Below are positions 42,719-50,283 of a stretch of 64,000 bases of DNA, in pieces. Source of the stretch: Collinsella sp. TF08-11AT (GTDB lineage Bacteria > Actinomycetota > Coriobacteriia > Coriobacteriales > Coriobacteriaceae); assembly GCF_003437035.1 (NCBI RefSeq), contig NZ_QSRL01000003.1, forward strand, positions 77,343 through 141,342. Direction: 5' to 3'. Each line of letters opens with the position of its first letter. Position 1 is the first letter of the stretch. The notes under the pieces were generated by a model. The model was not told the DNA's origin and made no database searches. It was given only the letters and a program-made list of their open reading frames with translations. Made by a program: the position numbers and the translations under genes.

Positions 42719-43482
42719 AGATAGCAGAGGCAATCGGCGCGGCGTTCGGAACGTTCTCGCGCATCCCCGTCCCGAAATCGGCCTGGACCGATTTCGGGTC
42801 AACCCATGCGCTTGCCGCGTTTCCCCTGGTGGGCCTTGCGGAAGGGTTCCTCATGACGGCGTGGGGACACGTTGCGAACCTGCTCGGCGTGCCCGCGACC
42901 ATCGTCGCGGCCGTGCTCGTGGCGCTGCCTGTGGCGGTGACGGGAGGCATCCACCTAGACGGGCTCTGCGACACCTCCGATGCGCTTGCAAGTTGGGCCC
43001 CGCGCGAGCGAAAGCTCGAGATCATGCACGATCCGCGGGCGGGCGCCTTCGGGGTTATCGGTGTTGTTGTGTACCTTATTCTGCAGTTTTCCCTGTTCAC
43101 CGCGCTGCCGCTTACGGCGGGGGCGTTCCTCGCGCTTCTGTGCTCGCTCGTGTTCTCCCGCTCGCTTTCGGGGCTCGCCGTTGAATGCTGGCCTGCCGCG
43201 CGGGCGGACGGCATGGCCGCGGGGCTCTCGCCTGCGAAGAAGCGCGCGGCGATCGTCGTGCCGCTTTGCGCTTTCGCTGCGGCTTCGGCTGCAGGGATGG
43301 TCGCGTGCGCTCAGGCCGTCGGCGCCCTTATGGCGGTGGCGGGGCTTTTGGCGCTCGCGTGGTACCGCCATGTTGCCCTGTCCCGCTTCGGCGGGGTGAC
43401 GGGGGATTTGGCCGGATGGTTTCTGCAATGGGCCGAGCTCGCGATGCTTGCCATGCTGGTGGTGGGGGGCATGCTCCTATGA
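42715..43482 (+). CDS. cobS: Adenosylcobinamide-GDP ribazoletransferase (cobalamin synthase)
   Basis: 255 aa, a polytopic membrane protein with about six helices. GGIHLDGLCDTSDALASW contains the conserved metal-binding Asp pair, and MHDPRAGAFGVIGVVVYLI is the other signature. It joins adenosylcobinamide-GDP to alpha-ribazole phosphate. GTG start overlaps cobU; its stop overlaps the fusion gene. Confidence 0.94.
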   Translation: MKIAEAIGAAFGTFSRIPVPKSAWTDFGSTHALAAFPLVGLAEGFLMTAWGHVANLLGVPATIVAAVLVALPVAVTGGIHLDGLCDTSDALASWAPRERKLEIMHDPRAGAFGVIGVVVYLILQFSLFTALPLTAGAFLALLCSLVFSRSLSGLAVECWPAARADGMAAGLSPAKKRAAIVVPLCAFAAASAAGMVACAQAVGALMAVAGLLALAWYRHVALSRFGGVTGDLAGWFLQWAELAMLAMLVVGGMLL

Positions 43483-44480
43483 TGCTCGTGGTAGGTGGCG
43501 CGCATTCGGGGAAGAGGACCTTCGTGCGCGAAAAGCTCGGGTTTGCGGCGGACGATTTCGTCGACGCGGCGCAGCTTGCGGAGGGCGGCGTGCCCGCGGC
43601 TTTTGCCGGCCGCGTCGCATACCGTGCTGAGGAACTCGTACGCGCGCTCGACGCTGACCGGGCGCTCGAGCGGCTGATCGGCTTCGACGCAGTGATTCTG
43701 CCCTTGGTCGGCTCGGGAGTCGTCCCCATGCGTGCGGAAGACGCCCAATGGCGCGAGCGCGCGGGGCGCCTGGGATGCGCGCTCGCTGCGCGCGCCGACG
43801 TCGTCGTGCGCATGACGTGCGGGATTCCCCAGGTCATCAAAGGAAACCTTGCCGATGCGCCTCGAGGGACGCAGGGCGCGGGTGCGCCTTTGGAAGTCGT
43901 CTTCGTGCGCCATGGTGCCACGGCGGGCACGGAAGACCATCGCTACAGCGGGGCGGGCACCGACGAGCCCCTGTCGAGCGCGGGCGAGAGCGCTTTGCGC
44001 GACCTCGCGTGCTATCGTGACGTGTTCCGTGTTATCACGAGCGGCATGGCCCGCACCGATCAGACGGCGCGCATCCTCTTCCCGAACGCGGAGCTTATGG
44101 CGTGCCCCGGTCTGCGCGAGATGGATTTCGGCGACTTCGAGGGGCGAAGCGCCGCCGAGCTTAAAGAGGATGCGCGATACCGCGCCTGGGTAGACTCCTG
44201 GTGCGAGACGCGCTGCCCGCATGGCGAGGACAAGAGCGATTTCACCCGCCGCGTCGTCGCGGCGTTTCGGGAGGCGTGCAAATCGGAGCGCGCCCAGGGG
44301 AGCGGGCGCGCCGTCTTCGTCGTTCACGCGGGTACCGTGAAAGCGCTGCTCTCCGAGCTAGCTGTCCCGAAAATGGGATACTTTGACGTGCATACCGAGC
44401 CGGGCGGCGCATGGGCCGCCACCTGGGATGGGCGCTGCCTTCGCGACGTTCGCCCCGCTTCGGGGGGCGATGCCCGGTGA
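43479..44480 (+). CDS. CobU-like domain fused to CobC-type histidine phosphatase
   Basis: 333 aa. The N-terminal half (about 1-140) is a second CobU module: LVVGGAHSGKRTFVRE, LPLVGSGVVP and CGIPQVIKGN, but with no RHR histidine for guanylylation. The C-terminal half is a histidine phosphatase of the CobC/alpha-ribazole-phosphatase type: VVFVRHGATAGTEDHRYSG, SGMARTDQTARILF, MDFGDFEGRSAAEL and VVHAGTVKALL. It probably removes the phosphate from ribazole or cobalamin phosphate. The two CobU modules appear to hold complementary motif sets. Confidence 0.85.
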   Translation: MMLVVGGAHSGKRTFVREKLGFAADDFVDAAQLAEGGVPAAFAGRVAYRAEELVRALDADRALERLIGFDAVILPLVGSGVVPMRAEDAQWRERAGRLGCALAARADVVVRMTCGIPQVIKGNLADAPRGTQGAGAPLEVVFVRHGATAGTEDHRYSGAGTDEPLSSAGESALRDLACYRDVFRVITSGMARTDQTARILFPNAELMACPGLREMDFGDFEGRSAAELKEDARYRAWVDSWCETRCPHGEDKSDFTRRVVAAFREACKSERAQGSGRAVFVVHAGTVKALLSELAVPKMGYFDVHTEPGGAWAATWDGRCLRDVRPASGGDAR

Positions 44481-45454
44481 TGACGATTCTTGCCGTCGCC
44501 GCCGGGTTCGCGGCCGACCTTGCCTTCGGCGACCCGCGCTGGCTTCCCCATCCCGTCGTCGCCATGGGGCGCGCGATCACGTGGGCCGAAGGCCGCCTGC
44601 GGGGCGCATTCCCGCAAACGTCCGCGGGCACGCGCGCCGCAGGGCTTGTGCTCGCCGTGGCGCTTCCGCTTACGTGTGGACTTTTGACCTGGGGAATCCT
44701 GCATGTTTGCGGCATGGTTCACTCCGGCTTGCGCTTCGTGGCCGAGGCATGGGCGAGCTATCAGATTCTCGCGGCATGCGAGCTGCGCCGCCAGAGCCTG
44801 GCCGTTGCCCGCGCGTTCTCGAAGGGCGGCCTTGTCGCGGCGCGCGAAGCCGTCGGGCTCATCGTGGGACGTGATACGTCTGTTCTCGACGAGCAGGGCG
44901 TCGCGCGCGCCGCCGTGGAAACGGTGGCGGAGAACGCGAGCGACGGTGTCATCGCGCCGCTTTTCTACCTTATGATCGGGGGTGCGCCCTTGGGCATGGC
45001 GTACAAGGCGGAGAACACGCTCGACAGCATGGTGGGCTACAAAAACGAGCGCTACATCGACTTCGGCTGCGCTTCGGCGCGCCTCGACGATGCGATGAAC
45101 TGGATTCCCTCGCGCTTATCGGCCCTGCTCATGATCGCCGTGTGCCCGATCGTCGGGCTCGACGCGCGCGGGGCGGCGCGCATCTGGCGCCGCGACAGGC
45201 GTCGCCATGCGAGCCCGAACGCGGCGCAGACCGAGTCAGCGTGCGCGGGCGCGCTCGGGCTGCGCCTGGCAGGACCCGCGGTGTATTTCGGCAAGCTCGT
45301 TGAGAAACCGACGATAGGAGACGCGTCCCGCGAAATCCAGTGGGGCGACATCGCCCGGGCGACAAGGCTCATGCTCGCTGCGTCCGTATGCGCGCTCGTC
45401 GTCTTCGGCGCCGCGCGCGCGGCGGTCGTGCTCGCCGTGGGGGCGATGGCATGA
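44480..45454 (+). CDS. cbiB: Adenosylcobinamide-phosphate synthase
   Basis: 324-aa membrane protein. LAFGDPRWLPHPVVAMGRAI and ENASDGVIAPLFYLMIGGAP, YKAENTLDSMVGYKNERY and FGCASARLDDAMNWIPSRLS are CbiB-specific. It condenses cobyric acid with (R)-1-amino-2-propanol phosphate. ATG 44480 is chosen; a GTG one codon earlier would give a 4-nt overlap. It is coupled to cobD, which makes its amine substrate. Confidence 0.94.
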   Translation: MTILAVAAGFAADLAFGDPRWLPHPVVAMGRAITWAEGRLRGAFPQTSAGTRAAGLVLAVALPLTCGLLTWGILHVCGMVHSGLRFVAEAWASYQILAACELRRQSLAVARAFSKGGLVAAREAVGLIVGRDTSVLDEQGVARAAVETVAENASDGVIAPLFYLMIGGAPLGMAYKAENTLDSMVGYKNERYIDFGCASARLDDAMNWIPSRLSALLMIAVCPIVGLDARGAARIWRRDRRRHASPNAAQTESACAGALGLRLAGPAVYFGKLVEKPTIGDASREIQWGDIARATRLMLAASVCALVVFGAARAAVVLAVGAMA

Positions 45455-46674
45455 GGGAAGACCACGCCGCGCCCCGGGCTGCCGGGGGAATCCTGCGCGC
45501 CCGTACGCATGGGGGCAGCGCGCAATCGCTCGGTATCGCTTGCGAAGGGGGCGCCTCTGACCTCATCGACTTCTCGGTGAACGTGAATCCGGCAGGCCCC
45601 TCGCCGCGCGCCGTCGCCGCAGCTTGTAAGGCGCTTTCTCGAATCGACGCCTACCCCGATAGGGAAAGCCGCGCCCTCGTTCGCGCCCTAGCGCGTGCCC
45701 AGGGCATTCCCGAAGATACTATCGTCTGCGGCGCGGGCGCGTCCGACATCATCTGGCGGCTCGCCGCGGCGGTGCGCCCGAAACGCATCGTCGTGTGCGC
45801 GCCGACGTTCTCTGAATATTCGGAGGCGGCATCGTACTACGGCGCATGCGTGCAGGAGTTCCCGCTCTCCGAAGCGGACGACTTCGACGTGCCCGCCTCC
45901 TTCGCCCGCGCGATCGAGGGGCCGGGAGACGTGGCGTACCTCTGCAATCCGAACAACCCGACGGGGCGCCTCGTCGACCCCAGCGTGATCGAGGCCGCGG
46001 CTTGCCGCTGCGAGCAGGTGGGCGCGCTGCTCGTCGTGGACGAGTGCTTCCTCGGATTTGCGCCCGACGCCCGCGAAAGGAGCGTGGCCGCACGCGCCGC
46101 GTGTTCGCGCCATGTGGCCGTGCTCTCCGCGTTCACCAAGCTCTACGGAATGGCGGGGTTGCGGTTGGGATATCTGATCAGCGGAAACGCCCAACTCATC
46201 GAGGGGATTCGCCGGGCGGGGCAGGCGTGGCCCGTCTCCTCGGTCGCCGAGGCCGCGGGCATTGCCGCCCTGGAAGACGTCGAATACGTCTCGCGCACGC
46301 GCGACGTATTGGCGGGCGAGCGAGCGTGGCTTTCCCACGAGCTCTCCTCGCTCGGGCTTTCCGTCGTGCCGTCGGATGCGAACTTCCTTTTAGTCCGCAC
46401 GCCGGCGAAAGACATCCCCGAGCGCCTGTATAATCAGGGTGTTTTGGTCCGCACTTGCGACTCGTTTTCGGTACTGTCCCGTTTCTGGTGCCGCGTCGCG
46501 GTGCGCACGCACAAGGAGAACGCCCGGCTTGCGATGGCGTTCAGCCGCGCGCTTCGGGCGGAAGGTGCATCGGGCGAAGGCGAACCCGACGAACGGGGCG
46601 GCGCTTCTTGCGGCGGCGCTATGGCGGGCGCGGATGGCCGAGGCTTGGCGAAGGAGGTCGATACCCGTGGGTAG
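45451..46674 (+). CDS. cobD: L-threonine-O-3-phosphate decarboxylase
   Basis: 407-aa fold-type I PLP enzyme, a HisC relative. IDFSVNVNPAGPSPRAVAAA, CNPNNPTGRLVDPS, VVDECFLGFAPDA and the PLP-lysine segment SAFTKLYGMAGLRLGY are present. It makes aminopropanol phosphate for CbiB. ATGA overlap with cbiB. The last ~45 residues are Gly/Glu-rich and carry the ribosome site for cbiP in their code. Pathway role inferred by family and neighbours. Confidence 0.92.
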   Translation: MREDHAAPRAAGGILRARTHGGSAQSLGIACEGGASDLIDFSVNVNPAGPSPRAVAAACKALSRIDAYPDRESRALVRALARAQGIPEDTIVCGAGASDIIWRLAAAVRPKRIVVCAPTFSEYSEAASYYGACVQEFPLSEADDFDVPASFARAIEGPGDVAYLCNPNNPTGRLVDPSVIEAAACRCEQVGALLVVDECFLGFAPDARERSVAARAACSRHVAVLSAFTKLYGMAGLRLGYLISGNAQLIEGIRRAGQAWPVSSVAEAAGIAALEDVEYVSRTRDVLAGERAWLSHELSSLGLSVVPSDANFLLVRTPAKDIPERLYNQGVLVRTCDSFSVLSRFWCRVAVRTHKENARLAMAFSRALRAEGASGEGEPDERGGASCGGAMAGADGRGLAKEVDTRG

Positions 46675-48166
46675 GGCCAAGCCCATCATGATCCAGGGCA
46701 CCATGTCGAACGCGGGGAAGAGCCTGCTTGCGGCGGGGCTGTGCCGCGTGCTTTCGCAGGACGGCCTGCGCGTGACTCCCTTCAAGAGCCAGAACATGGC
46801 ACTCAACAGCGGTGTCACGGCCGACGGGCTCGAGATGGGGCGCGCCCAGATCATGCAGGCCGAGGCGTGCGGCATCCCGCCCGACGTGCGCATGAACCCC
46901 ATCCTGCTCAAGCCTGAAAGCGGCCACCGAAGCCAGCTCATCGTGGCCGGCAAGGCGCAGGGAGCCTTCGCTGCGAGGGACTACTTCGCGCGAAAGAAGG
47001 CGCTCATGCCGCAGATTTTGGAGGCGTTCCATTCGCTCGCGGAGGAAAACGACGTCATCGTCATCGAGGGCGCCGGCAGCCCCGCCGAAATCAACCTTGC
47101 CGAAAATGACATCGTCAACATGGGGCTCGCGCGCGCCGTGTCCTCCCCCGTGCTGCTTGCGGGCGACATCGACCCGGGCGGGGTATTTGCCCAGCTCTAC
47201 GGCACGGTCGCGCTCCTTGCTCCCGAGGACCGCGCGCTTTTGCGGGGGCTTGTGGTGAACAAGTTCCGCGGCGATGTGGAAATCCTGCGCCCGGGTTTGG
47301 CCCCGCTCGAGAAGATGTGCGGAGTTCCCGTCGTGGGTGTCGTGCCGTATCTTACGCTCGACCTTGACGACGAGGACTCGCTCGCGCCGCGCCTATCTGC
47401 CCGCGAGGCGCGCGGCGTCATCGACGTCGCCGTCGTGCGCCTTCCGCATTTGTCGAATTTCACCGACTTCGACCCGCTTTCGCGCGTGCCCGGCGTGGGC
47501 GTGCGCTACGTTTCCTCGACGACCGATCTGGGCCGACCCGACCTGGTGGTGCTTCCCGGCTCGAAGACTACGCTCGACGACGCGCGCTGGCTTGCGGCTA
47601 GCGGCATCGGAGCCTGTGTACGCGCGCTTTCGGGCGCGGGCACGCCGGTGCTCGGCATATGCGGAGGCTACCAGCTTTTGGGAGACGAGCTTTCCGACCC
47701 GCACGGCAGGGAAGGCGCTGGCACCGCGCGCGGGCTCGGGCTCATCCCTGCAAGTACGGTGTTCAAGGAGGAAAAGCGCCTCGCCCAGTCGGAGCTGCGC
47801 ATCACGGGCGCCCAAGGCGCGTTCTCGGCGTGGAACGGCATGACGGCGCGCGGGTACGAGATTCACGACGGCGAAACGACCGTCTCCTGCGCCCCTGCGG
47901 GCACAATTGGTGGCAAACCAGAAGGCGCGGCCTGCGGAAACGTGTTCGGAACCTATCTCCACGGCCTGTTCGACGAACCGGGGGTGGCGCTCGCCCTCGC
48001 GCGTTCACTCGCGCGCATGCGCGGCCTGCCCGAGAACGTCGTGGGTGCTGCGGGCGCGGCGTCCGCGGCCGATCACCGTGCGCGCGAGTTCGACCGCCTG
48101 GCCGACGTCGTGCGCGGGGCGGTCGACATGGAGTATGTCTACCGCATTATCGAGGAGGGCGTATGA
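46667..48166 (+). CDS. cbiP: Cobyric acid synthase
   Basis: 499 aa. N-terminal ATPase IMIQGTMSNAGKSLLAAGLC and FKSQNMALNS; C-terminal amidotransferase with GSKTTLDDARWL, Cys in VLGICGGYQLLG, and His in RGYEIHDGET. Amidates side chains b, d, e and g. GTG 46667 follows AAGGAGG at a 9-nt spacing and overlaps cobD by 8 nt. Confidence 0.95.
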   Translation: MGRAKPIMIQGTMSNAGKSLLAAGLCRVLSQDGLRVTPFKSQNMALNSGVTADGLEMGRAQIMQAEACGIPPDVRMNPILLKPESGHRSQLIVAGKAQGAFAARDYFARKKALMPQILEAFHSLAEENDVIVIEGAGSPAEINLAENDIVNMGLARAVSSPVLLAGDIDPGGVFAQLYGTVALLAPEDRALLRGLVVNKFRGDVEILRPGLAPLEKMCGVPVVGVVPYLTLDLDDEDSLAPRLSAREARGVIDVAVVRLPHLSNFTDFDPLSRVPGVGVRYVSSTTDLGRPDLVVLPGSKTTLDDARWLAASGIGACVRALSGAGTPVLGICGGYQLLGDELSDPHGREGAGTARGLGLIPASTVFKEEKRLAQSELRITGAQGAFSAWNGMTARGYEIHDGETTVSCAPAGTIGGKPEGAACGNVFGTYLHGLFDEPGVALALARSLARMRGLPENVVGAAGAASAADHRAREFDRLADVVRGAVDMEYVYRIIEEGV

Positions 48167-48678
48167 TCCACGTGTATCATGGCGACGGCAAAGGCAAGAC
48201 CACGGCGGCGATGGGCCTCGCCCTTCGCATGCTCGCTGCAGGCCGCCGCGTCGTCGTCGTGCAGTTCCTGAAAGACGGCGAAAGCGGGGAGGTGCGCCTG
48301 CTCGCTGAGCATTTCGGCGTGCCCGTGTTCGCGGGGAAGGTGTCGGACAAGTTTACCTGGTCGATGACGTCGGTAGAACTTGCCGCGACGTGCGAGCTGC
48401 ATGATGGGAACCTCGCTTCCGCGCTCGCCGAGCTCGAGGGCGCGCAGGAGGGGCTGCTCGTGCTCGACGAGGCGCTCGACGCGCTTTCGAAGGGGCTTGT
48501 CGACGAGGCGCTCGTGGACCGCGCGCTCGATATGTCCGCGCGCGGCGTCGAAGTAGCGCTCACCGGGCGCGCGCCTTCCCGCAAGATCGTGGAGAAGGCC
48601 GATTACATAACCGAGATGCGGTGCGAGAAACACCCCTACGCTCAGGGGATATGTGCAAGAGAAGGAGTGGAGTACTAG
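48163..48678 (+). CDS. cobO: Corrinoid adenosyltransferase (CobA/CobO type)
   Basis: 171 aa. P-loop HVYHGDGKGKTTAAMGLALR, VVQFLKDGESGEV and LLVLDEALDALSKGLVD with ALTGRAPSRKIVEKADYITE. It transfers the adenosyl group of ATP to cob(I)yrinic acid diamide or cobinamide. ATGA overlap with cbiP; the next ATG follows its TAG directly. Confidence 0.94.
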   Translation: MIHVYHGDGKGKTTAAMGLALRMLAAGRRVVVVQFLKDGESGEVRLLAEHFGVPVFAGKVSDKFTWSMTSVELAATCELHDGNLASALAELEGAQEGLLVLDEALDALSKGLVDEALVDRALDMSARGVEVALTGRAPSRKIVEKADYITEMRCEKHPYAQGICAREGVEY

Positions 48679-49320
48679 ATGGATTCCAAGGAGATGGCGC
48701 CTGGCGACATCGAGCGGCGCAGCTTCGAGATCATCACCGAAGAGCTCGGCGGCCGCACGTTCCCGCCGTTCGAAGAGCCCGTCGTGAAGCGCGTCATCCA
48801 TACCACTGCCGACTTCTCGTACGCCGATTCCCTCGTGTTCACCCATGACGCCGCGCACTGTGCGCTCGACGCACTGCGCGCAGGGGCCACGGTGCTCACC
48901 GACACGAACATGGCGCTCGCAGGCATAAGCAAGCCCGCGCTCGCGAAGCTCGGCTGCAAGGCCGTGTGCTTCATGGCCGACCCTGATGTCGCCGCGGCTG
49001 CGCGCGCCGCGGGCACGACTCGCGCCGTTGCGAGCATGGACAAAGCTTGCGGCATCGAGGGTCCGCTCATCGTGGCCGTCGGCAACGCTCCCACAGCACT
49101 TCTGCGCCTCGCCGAGCTCATGGACGCGGGGAAGATCGCGCCCGCGCTCATCGTTGGGGTGCCGGTCGGGTTTGTGAACGTGGTCGAGGCGAAAGAGGAG
49201 CTACTCGCGCGACGCGTGCCGGCCATCGTCGCGAGGGGTCGCAAGGGCGGCTCGACCGTGGCGGCCGCCATTATGAACGCGCTACTCTACCAGATCACGC
49301 GCACAGGCGGCCCGAAGTGA
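48679..49320 (+). CDS. cbiC: Cobalt-precorrin-8 methylmutase
   Basis: 213 aa. The catalytic His is in VIHTTADFSYAD; LTDTNMALAGISKPAL and VGNAPTALLRLAELM, VGVPVGFVNVVEAKEEL are CbiC/CobH landmarks. It moves the C11 methyl to C12, giving cobyrinic acid. It is placed late in the operon, apart from other ring-modifying genes. Confidence 0.95.
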   Translation: MDSKEMAPGDIERRSFEIITEELGGRTFPPFEEPVVKRVIHTTADFSYADSLVFTHDAAHCALDALRAGATVLTDTNMALAGISKPALAKLGCKAVCFMADPDVAAAARAAGTTRAVASMDKACGIEGPLIVAVGNAPTALLRLAELMDAGKIAPALIVGVPVGFVNVVEAKEELLARRVPAIVARGRKGGSTVAAAIMNALLYQITRTGGPK

Positions 49321-50072
49321 CGGCGCTGCGCATCTTCGCCGGGACCACCGAGGGCCGCCTTCTGTGCGAATGGGCGAGCGGGGTGGGCATCCCCGCCCGT
49401 GCCTACGCGGCAACCGAGTACGGAGGCGAGCTTTTGGGCGAGCTTCCGGGCATCGAGGTGCATGCGGGCAGGCTCGACGAGGCCGACATGGATCGCGAGC
49501 TTTCCGGCGCGCGCATCGTCGTCGACGCCACGCACCCCTTCGCTACGCTCGCAAGCGGCAACATCCGGGCCGCTTCGCTCGCCGTGGGTGCACAATGCCT
49601 GCGCCTTGCGCGCCCGGTCGAGGCGCTGCCCAAAGGCGTCGTGTCGGTCGCGTCGATCGCCTGCGCGGCGCGCTTTCTCTCCGAGAACCCGGGTCGTGTT
49701 CTTCTCACGACGGGGAGCAAGGAGCTTGCTCCCTACACGCGCGTCCCCGATTTCGCGGAACGCTTCTTTGTGCGTGTGCTCCCGCTGCCCGGTGCTATAA
49801 CGAAGTGCATCGACGCGGGGTTTTCGCCGTCGCACGTCATCGGCATGCAGGGGCCCTTCACCCGCGAGCTCAACGAGGCGATGCTTCGGCAGGTGGGCGC
49901 CCAGTGGCTTGTGACCAAGGACTCGGGAACCGTAGGCGGCACGGCTGAGAAGCTCGCCGCAGCGCGCGCCGTGGGAGCGCGCTGCATCGTGGTCACCCGT
50001 CCCGCTGAGGGAGGCGGGGCCCTTTCGCTTCGGGAAGTGGAAGACGCGCTCTTACGGGAGTTCGCGCGCTAG
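49317..50072 (+). CDS. cbiJ: Cobalt-precorrin-6A reductase
   Basis: 251 aa. RIFAGTTEGRLLCEWASGVG at the N terminus, VVDATHPFATLASGNIRAAS in the middle and WLVTKDSGTVGGTAEKLAAA near the end are CbiJ/CobK landmarks. Reduces the macrocycle with NADH or NADPH. GTG start overlaps cbiC by 4 nt. It is the last gene of the operon. No terminator is obvious behind it. Confidence 0.94.
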   Translation: MTALRIFAGTTEGRLLCEWASGVGIPARAYAATEYGGELLGELPGIEVHAGRLDEADMDRELSGARIVVDATHPFATLASGNIRAASLAVGAQCLRLARPVEALPKGVVSVASIACAARFLSENPGRVLLTTGSKELAPYTRVPDFAERFFVRVLPLPGAITKCIDAGFSPSHVIGMQGPFTRELNEAMLRQVGAQWLVTKDSGTVGGTAEKLAAARAVGARCIVVTRPAEGGGALSLREVEDALLREFAR

Positions 50073-50079
50073 GCGCTTG

Positions 50080-50199
50080 CCGCGCCTGCGCGCCCTCCCG
50101 CCCGCGAGGAGGAGCGCCCCGAGCAAGCTCGACCCGTACAAGCCCGTCATCCATCAATAGCTCGAGGACGACGCCCAGAACTGGCGCAAACAGCCCTTC
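50080..50199 (+). pseudogene. IS21-type transposase remnant at the right edge of the cobalamin island
   Basis: After cbiJ, one + strand frame reads RRRSAPSKLDPYKPVIHQ, a stop (TAG at 50158-50160), then LEDDAQNWRKQPFNKL. SKLDPYKP followed by an acidic helix is the linker region just after the HTH in IS21 IstA transposases. No start and no remainder are present. This is a short remnant; the call is by motif memory only. Confidence 0.45.
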
Positions 50200-50273
50200 A
50201 ATAAGTTGCGGTGAAATAGTGTCTGTTTTTGCTGCTAGATAGCATATTCTGTCCCTAATTCACCGCAACTTGT
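50200..50273. repeat. Palindromic element, AAGTTRCGGTGAAAT family, copy 2
   Basis: Arms AAGTTGCGGTGAAATAG and TAATTCACCGCAACTT, then GTCTG and CTGTCCC nearer the centre, around an AT-rich centre. Same family as 18795-18889. It separates the cobalamin island from the 3' end of the MacB-like permease gene. Confidence 0.7.
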
Positions 50274-50283
50274 TGGTGGTGGC

